From positions 4,650,001 to 4,714,000 of the forward strand of contig NZ_JAFBCM010000001.1 in assembly GCF_016907715.1 (NCBI RefSeq): DNA of 64,000 nucleotides, written 5' to 3'. Each line of letters begins with the position of its first letter. Positions within the stretch are counted from its first letter, which is position 1. The notes under the pieces are model-generated. The model worked only from the letters and a program-made list of their open reading frames with translations, did no database searches and had not been told where the DNA came from. A program made the position numbers and the translations under genes. Shown one piece after another: positions 1 to 8,489 of this stretch. The stretch is from Tenggerimyces flavus (GTDB lineage: Bacteria; Actinomycetota; Actinomycetes; Propionibacteriales; Actinopolymorphaceae).

Positions 1-76
1 CCTGCGGTGTAGCGTTTCGACCTGATCGAGCACCGCGACTTGTCGACTGTCGACAACGGAGATGAAAGTAGGCGCC
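1..76. other. Window edge, intergenic
   Basis: No gene is supported here. The sequence leads into the TrkA-type gene, with a GGAG at 58-61 as its only visible ribosome-binding candidate. Confidence 0.5.
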
Positions 77-742
77 GTGCACGTCGTGATCATGGGGTGC
101 GGCCGGGTCGGGTCGACGCTGGCCCGCAGCCTCGAGGACCGCGGCCACAGCATCGCGATCGTCGACCAGCTCCCCGACGCCTTCCGCCGGCTGGGGCCGG
201 GCTTCGCCGGACGTACGGTCACCGGCATGGGTTTCGACCGCGACGTCCTGATCGAGGCGGGCATCGAGGATGCTGGCGGGTTCGCCGCCGTGTCGAGCGG
301 TGACAACTCCAACGTGATCTCCGCCCGCATCGCGCGGGAGATCTTCAAGATCGACAACGTGGTCGCGCGCATCTACGACCCCGGCCGGGCGGCGGTCTAC
401 CAACGGCTCGGCATCCCGACCGTGGCGACGGTCACCTGGACGGCCGACCAGATCATCCGCCGGCTGCTGCCGGAGGGGTCGGAGCCGGAGTGGCGGGACC
501 CGACCGGGACCATCCGACTCGCCGAGATCCACGTCGACCCGGGCTGGATCGGTTGGCGCGTACGGGACCTGGGCAAGACCTCCGGTGCGCGGGTCGCGTT
601 CCTGACCCGGATGGGCGACGGGATCCTGCCGCAGCCGGACACCGTGATCCAGGACGGTGACCTCGTCCACGTGGTCATGCGCGAGGACAGCATCGAGTAC
701 GTCGAGCGGGTCTTCAACTCTCCGCCGGAGGAGCAGCCGTGA
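77..742 (+). CDS. TrkA-family K+ uptake regulator, first of pair
   Basis: The product is a cytosolic regulator of K+ transport of the TrkA/KtrA type, about 221 residues. The N-terminal Rossmann fold carries the glycine-rich nucleotide-binding motif GCGRVG, followed by an acidic residue at the end of beta-2 (AIVDQ). The C-terminal part (about 140-221) fits the RCK/TrkA_C regulatory domain. GTG 77 is preferred because family members begin right at the VVIMGCGRVG strand and GGAG lies upstream at 58-61; ATG 62 would leave no room for a binding site. The stop overlaps the GTG of the second TrkA-like gene, so the two are translationally coupled and probably form a heteromeric gating ring, as for actinobacterial CeoB/CeoC pairs. 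No channel subunit gene is in the window. Confidence 0.85.
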   Translation: MHVVIMGCGRVGSTLARSLEDRGHSIAIVDQLPDAFRRLGPGFAGRTVTGMGFDRDVLIEAGIEDAGGFAAVSSGDNSNVISARIAREIFKIDNVVARIYDPGRAAVYQRLGIPTVATVTWTADQIIRRLLPEGSEPEWRDPTGTIRLAEIHVDPGWIGWRVRDLGKTSGARVAFLTRMGDGILPQPDTVIQDGDLVHVVMREDSIEYVERVFNSPPEEQP

Positions 743-1428
743 GGGTCGTCATCGCCGGCGCGGGAGCCGTTGGCCGGTCGGTCGCCAGCGAGCTGTTGGA
801 GAACGGCCACGAGGTGCTGTTGGTCGATCGCGATCCGAAGGCGATCAAGGCCGAGGCCGTACCCGACGCGTCCTGGTTGCTCGCGGACGCGTGTGAGCTG
901 TCCTCGTTGGAAGAGGCGCAGCTGAACCGCTGCCAGGTGGTGATCGCGGCGAGCGGCGACGACAAGGTCAACCTGGTCGTGTCGTTGCTGGCGAAGACCG
1001 AGTTCGGCGTACCGCGTGTGGTGGCACGGGTGAACCACCCGAAGAACGAGTGGATGTTCAACGAGTCCTGGGGTGTCGACGTCGCGGTCTCGACGCCGCG
1101 CATCATGGCGGCGCTGGTCGAGGAGGCGGTGGCGGTCGGCGATCTCGTCCGGCTGTTCACGTTCCAGCAGGGCGACGCGAACCTCGTCGAGCTGACGTTG
1201 CCGGAGGACTCGCCGTCGATCGGCAAGCGGGTGCAGGACGTGTCGTGGCCGGCCGACGTGAGCCTGGTGACGATCGTCCGCGAAGGCAGGGTGCTGGTGC
1301 CGACGGGGGAGACCCCGCTGGAGGGCCACGACGAGCTGCTGTTCGTCTCGATACCCGAGCGCGAACACGAGCTCCAGGAGTTGCTCTGCCCGCACGACCA
1401 GGCGAAGACCCAGCCCGCGTCCCGGTAA
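739..1428 (+). CDS. TrkA-family K+ uptake regulator, second of pair
   Basis: This 229-residue protein is a paralogue of the upstream gene. It has the Rossmann motif GAGAVG near the N terminus, the acidic LVDRD at the end of beta-2, and a TrkA_C-like C-terminal domain. The GTG start overlaps the preceding TGA (GTGA), which indicates coupled translation. The role would be NAD(H)- or nucleotide-dependent gating of a Trk/Ktr-type K+ transporter at the inner face of the membrane. The C terminus after about residue 215 is a short polar tail. The family assignment is firm; the transporter partner is not visible. Confidence 0.85.
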   Translation: MRVVIAGAGAVGRSVASELLENGHEVLLVDRDPKAIKAEAVPDASWLLADACELSSLEEAQLNRCQVVIAASGDDKVNLVVSLLAKTEFGVPRVVARVNHPKNEWMFNESWGVDVAVSTPRIMAALVEEAVAVGDLVRLFTFQQGDANLVELTLPEDSPSIGKRVQDVSWPADVSLVTIVREGRVLVPTGETPLEGHDELLFVSIPEREHELQELLCPHDQAKTQPASR

Positions 1429-1478
1429 GCCGTACCGGCGGCGTCGGCCGTTGGGGCTGATCCGGCAGGATGCGCGGT

Positions 1479-2405
1479 ATGGACTTGCGCATCTTCACCG
1501 AGCCCCAGGAAGGGGCCTCGTACGCGACGCTGCTCGCGATTGCCCAGAAGACCGAGGAGTGCGGCTTCGACGGGTTCTTCCGCTCCGACCACTACATCGC
1601 CTTCGGCGGCAGTGACGGGCTGCCGGGGCCGACGGACGCCTGGATCACGCTGGCCGGGATCGCGCGGGAGACGTCGCGGATCCGGCTCGGCACGTTGGTC
1701 AGCCCGGCCACGTTCCGGCTGCCCGGGCCGCTCGCCATCCAGGTCGCCCAGGTCGACGAGATGTCCGGCGGCCGGGTCGAGCTGGGCCTCGGGACCGGTT
1801 GGAACGCGCGCGAGCACGAGGCGTACGGGATCCCGTTCCCGGACAAGCGCTTCGGCCTGTTCGAGGAGCAGCTCGCGATCATCACCGGGCTGTGGGAGTC
1901 GCCGGTCGGCAAGCCGTTCAGCTACGCCGGCGAGCACTACCAGCTGGACTCCTCGCCCGGGCTGCCCAAGCCCGTACAGCAGCCGCGGCCCCCGATCATC
2001 ATCGGCGGCACCGGCCCGAAGCGGACCCCGGCGCTGACGGCCCAGTACGCGCAGGAGTTCAACGTGGCGGCCGGCAGCCTCGAACGTGCCAAGCCCGCCT
2101 TCGACACCGTCCGTGCCGCGTGCGCCGAGGTGGGCCGCGACGCCGACGAGCTCGTCTACTCGGTCTGGATCACCACAGCCGCCGGCCGCGACGACGCCGA
2201 GGTCGCCCGCCGGGCCGCGGCGATCGGGCAGGACGTGCCGACGATGAAGCAGCACGGCCTCGCGGGCACGCCGGGAGAGATCGTCGACCGCCTCGGCCAG
2301 TACGCCGAGATCGGCGCCTCGCGCGTCTACCTGCAGATCATGGACCTGTCCGACCTCGAGCACCTCGAGTTCATCGCCTCCGACGTCATACCCCAGGTCT
2401 CCTGA
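1479..2405 (+). CDS. LLM class flavin/F420-dependent oxidoreductase
   Basis: The 308-residue product belongs to the luciferase-like monooxygenase superfamily, probably the F420-dependent branch common in actinobacteria. Features include the N-terminal FRSDHY segment, SGGRVELGLGTGW in the middle (the typical G-R-x-x-LGxGxGW motif), and PIIIGG before the C-terminal half. ATG 1479 is preferred over ATG 1470 because AGGA at 1466-1469 then lies at normal spacing and the protein opens directly with MDLRIFTEP. The substrate cannot be told from sequence. It converges with the PhyH-type gene across a 75-bp palindromic repeat that begins six bases after this stop. Confidence 0.85.
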   Translation: MDLRIFTEPQEGASYATLLAIAQKTEECGFDGFFRSDHYIAFGGSDGLPGPTDAWITLAGIARETSRIRLGTLVSPATFRLPGPLAIQVAQVDEMSGGRVELGLGTGWNAREHEAYGIPFPDKRFGLFEEQLAIITGLWESPVGKPFSYAGEHYQLDSSPGLPKPVQQPRPPIIIGGTGPKRTPALTAQYAQEFNVAAGSLERAKPAFDTVRAACAEVGRDADELVYSVWITTAAGRDDAEVARRAAAIGQDVPTMKQHGLAGTPGEIVDRLGQYAEIGASRVYLQIMDLSDLEHLEFIASDVIPQVS

Positions 2406-2410
2406 CCCCC

Positions 2411-2485
2411 GTGATCATGAACGTGATCATGAAGCCAAACTGTTCGCATACGCCGGTTCGCTTTCATGATCACGTTCATGATCAC
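2411..2485. repeat. Palindromic repeat family A, copy 1
   Basis: A 23-bp perfect inverted repeat (2411-2433 and 2463-2485) flanks a 29-base loop. Each arm is itself a tandem copy of GTGATCATGAAC, each containing the palindrome TGATCA. The right arm overlaps the stop codon of the PhyH-type gene. A related copy lies at 39471-39543 with a similar loop. It sits between convergent genes and could also stop transcription. Confidence 0.9.
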
Positions 2486-3282
2486 CCCGCCGCCGCCTGG
2501 GACTGCCGGAAGACCTCGGCGGCGGCGCGGTAGTTCTCCTTCAGGGCGGGGTCGGTCGAGGTGTGCTTGGCCCGGTAGACGAGCAGCAGGCCGCAGCGGG
2601 GGTGGTTCGTGGTGTTCGCCGTGCTCCAGTGCACGGTCTGACAGTGGTGGACCATCGCGTCCCCCGGCGACAGCACCGCCGTCGTCACCCGCGAGGCAGG
2701 GAACTCCTGGAGCTCGGCCATCACCATCGAGTTGCCCGGGATCCCGGACCCCTTGTGCGGCAGCAGCGTCCCCGTCGTTCCGCGGGCGTACTGCACCGAC
2801 CCGTTCTCCGGCGTCGCCGCGTCCACCGCGATCCACACCGTGCACATGTCCGGAGGCGTCTGGCAGAAGTACGCGTTGTCCTGGTGCTGCGGCACTCCAC
2901 TCCCATGCAGGGCAGGCTTGTTGAACGTCTCCGCCGCGGCCAGCTCCACCTCGCCACCCACCAGCGACGACACCGCCGAAACGATGGACGGGCGGTTGCC
3001 GAGCTCGGCGAAGAACGGCGAATGCACCTCCATCCGCCACAGGTTCCGCACTGACGTGCCGTCCGCCTCGAAGACCACGTCGCCAGCGGGCACGCCGGGG
3101 ACGACGTCGCGCACGTACGAAGCGATCTCCTCCCGGACGGCCGCGACGTCCGATGCTGACAGCAACTGGGGGAGTCCGATTACCCCGTCGCGCCGGTACT
3201 CCTCCACCAACCGTGCCTCGACCACCGCGCACACCTCGCTCTCCCAGGGGACCACCACACGTTGCATGGCACACCGTTCCAT
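2482..3282 (-). CDS. Phytanoyl-CoA dioxygenase (PhyH) family protein
   Basis: The 266-residue protein fits the Fe(II)/2-oxoglutarate-dependent PhyH family. The metal-binding HxD is visible as QHQDNAYF near the middle, and a distal histidine is available in MVHHCQTVHWS, with arginines further on for 2-oxoglutarate. Members hydroxylate diverse small molecules, including natural-product intermediates, so the substrate is open. Start choice is between ATG 3282 and ATG 3267; the latter has GGAACGG in front. The last codons run into the right arm of palindrome family A, so the repeat contributes the stop codon. It is divergent from the copper cluster and has no operon partner. Confidence 0.8.
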   Translation of the reverse strand: MERCAMQRVVVPWESEVCAVVEARLVEEYRRDGVIGLPQLLSASDVAAVREEIASYVRDVVPGVPAGDVVFEADGTSVRNLWRMEVHSPFFAELGNRPSIVSAVSSLVGGEVELAAAETFNKPALHGSGVPQHQDNAYFCQTPPDMCTVWIAVDAATPENGSVQYARGTTGTLLPHKGSGIPGNSMVMAELQEFPASRVTTAVLSPGDAMVHHCQTVHWSTANTTNHPRCGLLLVYRAKHTSTDPALKENYRAAAEVFRQSQAAAG

Positions 3283-3375
3283 GTCAACGGGCGACTACCC
3301 ATACCGCCATGCCAACCCACCCATATCTCGGCGGTAGCAGTCCGAAGGCCCAGCGCAGCGCCTACACTCGCAGGC

Positions 3376-3921
3376 GTGACCGATCCGGGACGGGGAGTGC
3401 TGCGCATCCTGCGGGGTGCGTCGCTGGCCCTCGCCTGCACGCTCATCGCGGTCGGCGGTCACGTCCTGGGCGGCGGCGACGCCCCGCCCGCCGGTGCGCT
3501 GCTCGCAGTCGCCGCGCTCGGTGGCGCCGCGTTCGTCGTGCTCGCGAACCGGCAACGGACCTTCGGCCAGATCTTCGCCGCCGCGGCTGCCTCGCAGCTC
3601 GCGTTCCACGGCGCGTTCTCGCTGTCGTCCGGCGCGTACGGCCACCCGCTCCACGAGTCGATCGCCAGCCTGGCCGACCCGCCGATGCTGACCGGCCACC
3701 TGCTCGCCGCCGCGGCGGCCGCGGCCCTGGTCGCGTACGGCGAGCGCGCCGTCTGGGCGATCCACGAGCTCGGCCGGCTGATCCGCGTGCCCGAGCTGGC
3801 GGTCGTCCGCCCGACGGCCCCGCCGAACCTCAGGCCGGCCACCAGCCGGCACCACGAAAGCACCCGGGGGCTCCTGTTCGCCCGGACCAGACCTCGTCGC
3901 GGACCGCCCTGCGGTCGGTAA
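3376..3921 (+). CDS. Small polytopic membrane protein of copper cluster
   Basis: This 181-residue protein is mostly hydrophobic, with about four predicted membrane segments (residues about 12-30, 38-56, 62-78, 103-122) and a positively charged, proline-rich tail. Histidines sit in or next to the helices (AFHGAF, MLTGH). The start is GTG 3376 by frame and by the beginning of the hydrophobic sequence. It lies just upstream of ycnI-copC-copD on the same strand, with an 86-base gap, so a role in copper handling at the membrane is likely but inferred only from context. I do not recognise a named family. Confidence 0.6.
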   Translation: MTDPGRGVLRILRGASLALACTLIAVGGHVLGGGDAPPAGALLAVAALGGAAFVVLANRQRTFGQIFAAAAASQLAFHGAFSLSSGAYGHPLHESIASLADPPMLTGHLLAAAAAAALVAYGERAVWAIHELGRLIRVPELAVVRPTAPPNLRPATSRHHESTRGLLFARTRPRRGPPCGR

Positions 3922-4007
3922 CCACCCGACCGCCAGAGCAATCTCATCACCGCGCAGCTCCGAACCCACCCACGGAAGCCGCGCGTCCGCGTACGAAGGG
4001 TCTTCTC

Positions 4008-4766
4008 ATGTTCTCCAGTTCCACCCGCCGGATCGCTGCCTTCGCGGCCGCGACCGTCGCCGGAGTGGTCGCCCTCGCCGGCACCGCCTCGGCCCACGTC
4101 ACCGTCAACCCGCGCGAAGCCGACCAGGGCGGGTACGCCCGGCTCACGTTCCGCGTCCCGAACGAGTCCGAGACCGCTGGCACCGTGAAGGTCCAGGTCA
4201 AGTTCCCGCTCGACACCCCGCTCTCCTCGGTCCGTTACAAGCCGCACGCCGGCTGGAAGATCGACGTCGTCAAGTCCAAGCTGCCCAAGCCCGTGGCGGT
4301 GGGGGACTACGACCTCACCGAGGCGGTCAGCTCGATCACCTGGACGGCCGAGTCCGGCGTGCAGATCAAGCCGGGCGAGTTCGACGAGTTCGACGTGAGC
4401 GTCGGCCCGCTGCCCGAGTCGGAGTCGCTGGCGTTCCCGGCCGTTCAGACGTACTCCGACGGCAAGGTCGTCAACTGGAGCGATGCGGTGAAGGAAGGTG
4501 CCGAGGAGCCCGACCACCCGGCACCCACGCTCGCGCTGAACCCCGCCGACGCCGAGGGTGACGGCCATGGTCACGGGGCCGGCGCCGCGGCGACCGAGTC
4601 TCCCGTCCCCGCGACCGACCAGAAGCCGGTCGCCAACGACACCGACGTCGCGGCGAGCGACGGTACGGCCCGCGCGCTCGGTACCGCTGGCCTCGTGGTC
4701 GGCGTCGTCGGCCTGGCTCTAGCGGCGTACGCGTTCCTGACTACCCGCCGGAGGAACGCGGCCTGA
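4008..4766 (+). CDS. YcnI-family (DUF1775) copper-binding membrane protein
   Basis: The 252-residue product has an N-terminal signal peptide ending about ASAHVTVNP, then the DUF1775/YcnI beta-sandwich, a His/Gly linker (GHGHGAG, about residue 185) and a C-terminal membrane anchor followed by TTRRR. YcnI domains bind Cu(II) through the N-terminal histidine exposed after signal cleavage, here the His of AHVTVNP. The start is ATG 4008, at the beginning of the signal peptide. Its TGA overlaps the ATG of the CopC gene, so it belongs to one transcription unit with copC and copD and probably shuttles copper outside the membrane. Confidence 0.9.
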   Translation: MFSSSTRRIAAFAAATVAGVVALAGTASAHVTVNPREADQGGYARLTFRVPNESETAGTVKVQVKFPLDTPLSSVRYKPHAGWKIDVVKSKLPKPVAVGDYDLTEAVSSITWTAESGVQIKPGEFDEFDVSVGPLPESESLAFPAVQTYSDGKVVNWSDAVKEGAEEPDHPAPTLALNPADAEGDGHGHGAGAAATESPVPATDQKPVANDTDVAASDGTARALGTAGLVVGVVGLALAAYAFLTTRRRNAA

Positions 4767-5374
4767 TGCGGGTGCTGCAACGGATCGTGGTGCTCATCGT
4801 CGCCGGCCTGGCCATGACGATGGGCGCCACGGCGCCTGCCTGGGCGCACAACGAGCTGGTCTCCACGACACCCGAGGACAAGGCGAACGTCGCGAGCGCG
4901 CCCACTGCGGTGACGCTCGAGTTCAACGACGTCGTCGGGAAGAGGTTCGGGTTCGTCTCCGTCACCGGTCCGGACGGCAAGCAGTGGAACGAGGGCGCGT
5001 TCCAGGTCGAGGGTTCGACCGTCACCCAGCCGCTGCGCACGCTCGAGCCGGCCGGTGCGTACACGGTCGCCTGGCGCGTCGTGTCGGCCGACGGGCACCC
5101 GATCTCGGGCACGTTCGCGTTCACGCTCACGGCCGCGGGTACGACGTCGGCCCCGCCGACGACAGCCCCACCGACGACAGCGCCGACGACCGAGCCCCCC
5201 TCCACGGAACCTTCGGCGGCGGCCTCGGTCGGGTCGTCCGCCCCGCCCTCCGACGGAAGCGCCTCGTGGCCGATGATGGCTGGTGGGCTCGTGCTCGGCG
5301 CGTTCGTGCTCGTCGGGCTCGTGGTCGGGATCCCCGCACTCCTGCGCAGGCGAAGGGAATCGAGTGTCAGCTGA
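4766..5374 (+). CDS. copC: CopC-domain copper-binding protein, membrane anchored
   Basis: The 202-residue protein has a signal peptide cleaved near PAWAHNEL, leaving an N-terminal His as in CopC copper sites. A CopC fold follows (about 28-125, ending VSADGHPISGTFAFTL with the conserved HPxSG). A Thr/Pro/Ser-rich stalk (about 130-170) and one C-terminal membrane helix complete it. It overlaps ycnI by one base and the CopD-like gene by 11 bases. The arrangement implies delivery of extracytoplasmic copper to the downstream membrane protein. Confidence 0.9.
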   Translation: MRVLQRIVVLIVAGLAMTMGATAPAWAHNELVSTTPEDKANVASAPTAVTLEFNDVVGKRFGFVSVTGPDGKQWNEGAFQVEGSTVTQPLRTLEPAGAYTVAWRVVSADGHPISGTFAFTLTAAGTTSAPPTTAPPTTAPTTEPPSTEPSAAASVGSSAPPSDGSASWPMMAGGLVLGAFVLVGLVVGIPALLRRRRESSVS

Positions 5375-7382
5375 CGCACGCGACGGTGACCGTTCGACCA
5401 CGGCGACGGCCTCCGGCCGGACCCTCATGGTGGTCGCGGCCGTCGTCCTCGGTGCGCTGCTCGTCCTCGTTCTGGCGCTGATCATCGGCGACGGCCGACC
5501 CAAGGCGTCGCCGGTCGGCGTCCCCGACCCCGGCCCGCTGACGGGCTGGGGTCTGCCGATCTCGCGGCTCGCCATGGACCTGTGCGCAATCGGCGCGCTC
5601 GGGTCGCTGCTCTACGCGGTCGTGCTCGCTCCGTCCCGCAAGGAGGAGCTCGAGGGTACAGCCGCGAAGGCGACGCGCGTCGCCGCGAACTTCGCCTGGG
5701 GCTGGCTCGCGGCGACGATTGTCCTGCTGCTGTTGACGGTTTCGGACTTCATGGCGGCGCCGATCGGGTCGACCGGCTTCACGACAGCGATCACCAGCGT
5801 GGTGGTCCAGACGTCCCAGGGTCGCGGCCTCGGGCTGGTCGCGATCCTCGTCCTGGTCGTCGCGTCGTCCGCGCGTGGCATCAAGACGTTGAACGGTGCC
5901 GGCCTGCTGCTCGTACTCGCGCTGGCCGCGCTGCTGCCGCCGGCACTGACCGGACACTCCGCCGACGCGGCCAACCACGACATCGCGACGTCCAGCCTGC
6001 TGGTGCACATCGTCGCGGCCACGGTCTGGGTCGGCGGCCTGCTCGCCGTGATCGTGTTCGCGCGCAAGGCGGCCGACGTGCTGCAGACCGCGGCGAAGCG
6101 GTTCAGCGCGCTGGCGCTGTGGTGCTTCATCGCGACCGGCGCGTCCGGCGTCGTGAACGCGTGGGTGCGGCTCGACGCGATCCCACAGCTGTGGGAGAGC
6201 CGGTACGGCTGGCTCGTCATCGGCAAGTCGCTCGCGCTGATCGGCCTTGGTGCGTTCGGGTTCTGGCACCGGCGGCGGACGCTCGTCGACCTCGAAGCGG
6301 CCAAGGCGGGGGCGTTCCGCCGGCTCGCGGTGGTCGAGGTCGCCGTGATGGCAGGCGCGGTGGCACTGGCCGTCGCGTTGGCCCGTACGCCGACGCCGGT
6401 GCCGGAGGAACGGTCGATCAGCTGGTCGCCCGGCGAGGCGATCATCGGGCGCGACCTGCCGCCGGTGACGTTCGACCGGATCCTCACGCTGTGGCGTCTC
6501 GACATCGTCGTGCTGGGGATCGCTGCGACCGTATTGGTGCTGTACTTCGTCGGAGTCGTGCGGTTGGTGCGGCGCGGCGACAAGTGGCCAGTCGGCCGGT
6601 CGATCGCGTTGGTGGCTGCCGTTCTGCTCGGGACCGTCGTGCTGACGGGCGGGGTCGCGACGTACGCGCCGGCTCTGTTCAGCGCGCACATGGTGCAGCA
6701 CATGACGTTGACGATGCTGGTGCCGATCCTGCTCGCGATGTCGGCGCCGATCACCCTTGCGCTGCGGGCACTTCCGCCGTCGGGGCGGTCGGGTGGGCGC
6801 GGTCCGCGGGAGTGGATCCTCGTCCTGCTGCACAGCCGGGTCGCGCGCGTGCTGACCCATCCCGTGGTCGCGCTGTCGCTGTACATCCTCACGTTGTACG
6901 GCTTCTACTTCTCGCCGCTGTTCGAGACCGCGATGAGGTCGCACGCGGCGCACCTGGTGATGCACGCACACTTCCTGCTGGTGGGGTCGCTGTACTTCTG
7001 GCCGATCATCGGCCTCGACCCGATGCCGCGGAGGCTGCCTCCGCTGGGCCGGATGCTGATGCTGTTCGCGTCGATCCCGTTCCACGCGTTCTTCGGCGTG
7101 ATCGTGATGTCGAGCAGCACTTTGATCGGCGGCGACTGGTACCGCGCGCTCGCGCTGCCGTGGGCCAACCCGGTCGCCGACCAGAACCTCGGCGGCGGCA
7201 TCGCCTGGGCGGCGGCGGAGATCCCGACGCTGATCGTGTTGGGCGTGGTGTTCTTCCAGTGGCTGCGTTCGGACGAACGTGCCGCCGCCCGCGCCGACCG
7301 CCACGGTGCCGCCGACCTCGCGGCGTACAACGCTCGCCTCGCCGCGATCGCCGAGCACGACCGGCGCGCGGCGAACGGCTGA
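5364..7382 (+). CDS. CopD / CtaG-type fusion membrane protein
   Basis: This 672-residue polytopic protein joins an N-terminal CopD-type copper import domain (about 1-340) to a C-terminal CtaG_Caa3-type domain (about 400-650) associated with cytochrome c oxidase assembly. The second half shows histidine-rich membrane segments such as HMVQHM and HAAHLVMHAHF. GTG 5364 is preferred because GAAGGGA lies just upstream at 5352-5358 and the frame before it is not hydrophobic. It overlaps the copC end. Together the cluster would bring copper across the membrane for oxidase metallation, as in other actinobacteria with this fusion. Confidence 0.88.
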   Translation: MSADARDGDRSTTATASGRTLMVVAAVVLGALLVLVLALIIGDGRPKASPVGVPDPGPLTGWGLPISRLAMDLCAIGALGSLLYAVVLAPSRKEELEGTAAKATRVAANFAWGWLAATIVLLLLTVSDFMAAPIGSTGFTTAITSVVVQTSQGRGLGLVAILVLVVASSARGIKTLNGAGLLLVLALAALLPPALTGHSADAANHDIATSSLLVHIVAATVWVGGLLAVIVFARKAADVLQTAAKRFSALALWCFIATGASGVVNAWVRLDAIPQLWESRYGWLVIGKSLALIGLGAFGFWHRRRTLVDLEAAKAGAFRRLAVVEVAVMAGAVALAVALARTPTPVPEERSISWSPGEAIIGRDLPPVTFDRILTLWRLDIVVLGIAATVLVLYFVGVVRLVRRGDKWPVGRSIALVAAVLLGTVVLTGGVATYAPALFSAHMVQHMTLTMLVPILLAMSAPITLALRALPPSGRSGGRGPREWILVLLHSRVARVLTHPVVALSLYILTLYGFYFSPLFETAMRSHAAHLVMHAHFLLVGSLYFWPIIGLDPMPRRLPPLGRMLMLFASIPFHAFFGVIVMSSSTLIGGDWYRALALPWANPVADQNLGGGIAWAAAEIPTLIVLGVVFFQWLRSDERAAARADRHGAADLAAYNARLAAIAEHDRRAANG

Positions 7383-7466
7383 GCGGTCGACGCTCGACGG
7401 CACCGATGAGTTCTCCCGGCGCACGGAGTCAGGCACAGCACAACGAACCGACCGAAAGGCACCTCC

Positions 7467-8267
7467 ATGACTGAGCTGAATGCGGACCTCGCCCGGCGCG
7501 CGATCGTCGATCACACCCGGCGGCTGGCGGAGTCGGCCGCCGCGGCCGGACCCGACGCGCACGTACCGACAGCCCCGGAGTGGACCATCACCGAACTCGT
7601 CAAGCACGTGGGCGAGACCCAGCACTGGGGCGCGGAGATCGTCGAGCGGCGCATCACCGACCCCACCCAGCTGCCCACCGAGATGGCCGTGTTCCCCGCC
7701 GACCCCGGCGAGTGGCAGGCGTGGCTGGCGGAGTCCGCGCAGCGGGTCGCGAGCGCGTTCTCCGACGAGGCGCTCGAAGCGCCTGTGTTCAACGCCGCGG
7801 GGGACGAACGGACCGGGGGCAGGTTCTGGCTGACCAGCCAGCTCAACGAGGCGGTCGTCCACGGCTTCGACGCGGAGAACGCGGCGGGTCGACCGGCTGA
7901 CGTCGACGGCGACGTCGCCGCCGCGCTCATCAGCAACCACCTCGCGATGCTCACCTCGCCCACATGGGAGCTGCTGCGGTCCACGTCCGCCCACGCCATC
8001 CGGGGCACCGGGCAGACCCTGCAGTGGGTGGCCACCGACACCACGGACGGCGAGGGCGCCTGGGTCGTCGAACGGAAGCCGGACGGGGCGACGTGGCAGC
8101 ACGGAACCCAGCAGGCCGACGTGACGGTGACCGGCCCGGCAGGGTCGCTGTTGCTGACCCTGACCCGACGACTCGCCCTCACCGACGAAGCCACCAAGCT
8201 CAGCGTCGAAGGCGACGTCGACCTCGCCCAGCACTGGCTCGACAACACCGGCCACGACAGCGACTGA
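7467..8267 (+). CDS. Maleylpyruvate isomerase family mycothiol-dependent enzyme
   Basis: The 266-residue protein matches the DinB-like MDMPI family: an N-terminal four-helix bundle with the family signature EWTITELVKHVGETQHW, and a C-terminal lipid/sterol-carrier-like domain with DVTVTGPAGSLLLTLTRR. The N-terminal histidine positions typical of metal-binding members are present (KHVGE, VVHGFD). Such proteins use mycothiol, the actinobacterial thiol, but most members have no known substrate. It starts 84 bases after the CopD-CtaG gene and could be read from the same transcript. Confidence 0.85.
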   Translation: MTELNADLARRAIVDHTRRLAESAAAAGPDAHVPTAPEWTITELVKHVGETQHWGAEIVERRITDPTQLPTEMAVFPADPGEWQAWLAESAQRVASAFSDEALEAPVFNAAGDERTGGRFWLTSQLNEAVVHGFDAENAAGRPADVDGDVAAALISNHLAMLTSPTWELLRSTSAHAIRGTGQTLQWVATDTTDGEGAWVVERKPDGATWQHGTQQADVTVTGPAGSLLLTLTRRLALTDEATKLSVEGDVDLAQHWLDNTGHDSD

Positions 8268-8285
8268 CCGGCTGCTACCGGCTAG

Positions 8286-8480
8286 CTAAACAAGTTTGAC
8301 TACCAGTGGCGCGACGAGGTGCGACGCGGCTGGGACGACGCCGGCGACCTCGAGCAGTGGGGACCGGTCGGTGAGGTGCTGGGGCTGTGGCAGCACACCG
8401 CCGAGACTCGGGCGGAATGGACGCGTCGGCTGATCGACCGCCTGGAGGGCGGCGCGTACGTCATGGCCGACGAGCGCTGA
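8286..8480 (+). pseudogene. Possible gene remnant or small orphan ORF
   Basis: An open frame of about 64 codons runs from a stop at 8283 to TGA at 8478-8480, reading FDYQWRDEVRRGW and ending GGAYVMADER. It has helical, charged composition unlike a random high-GC frame, and no convincing ribosome-binding site. The interior GTG codons at about 8316 and later would give shorter proteins. It may be the 3' end of a decayed gene; the family is not recognised. Confidence 0.3.
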
Positions 8481-8489
8481 CGTGGCCGC

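Noticed and set aside
5367-8255. 962-codon minus-strand open frame
   Set aside because: It is antisense to the CopD-CtaG and MDMPI genes and reads as an Arg/Gln/Asp-rich artefact without domains.
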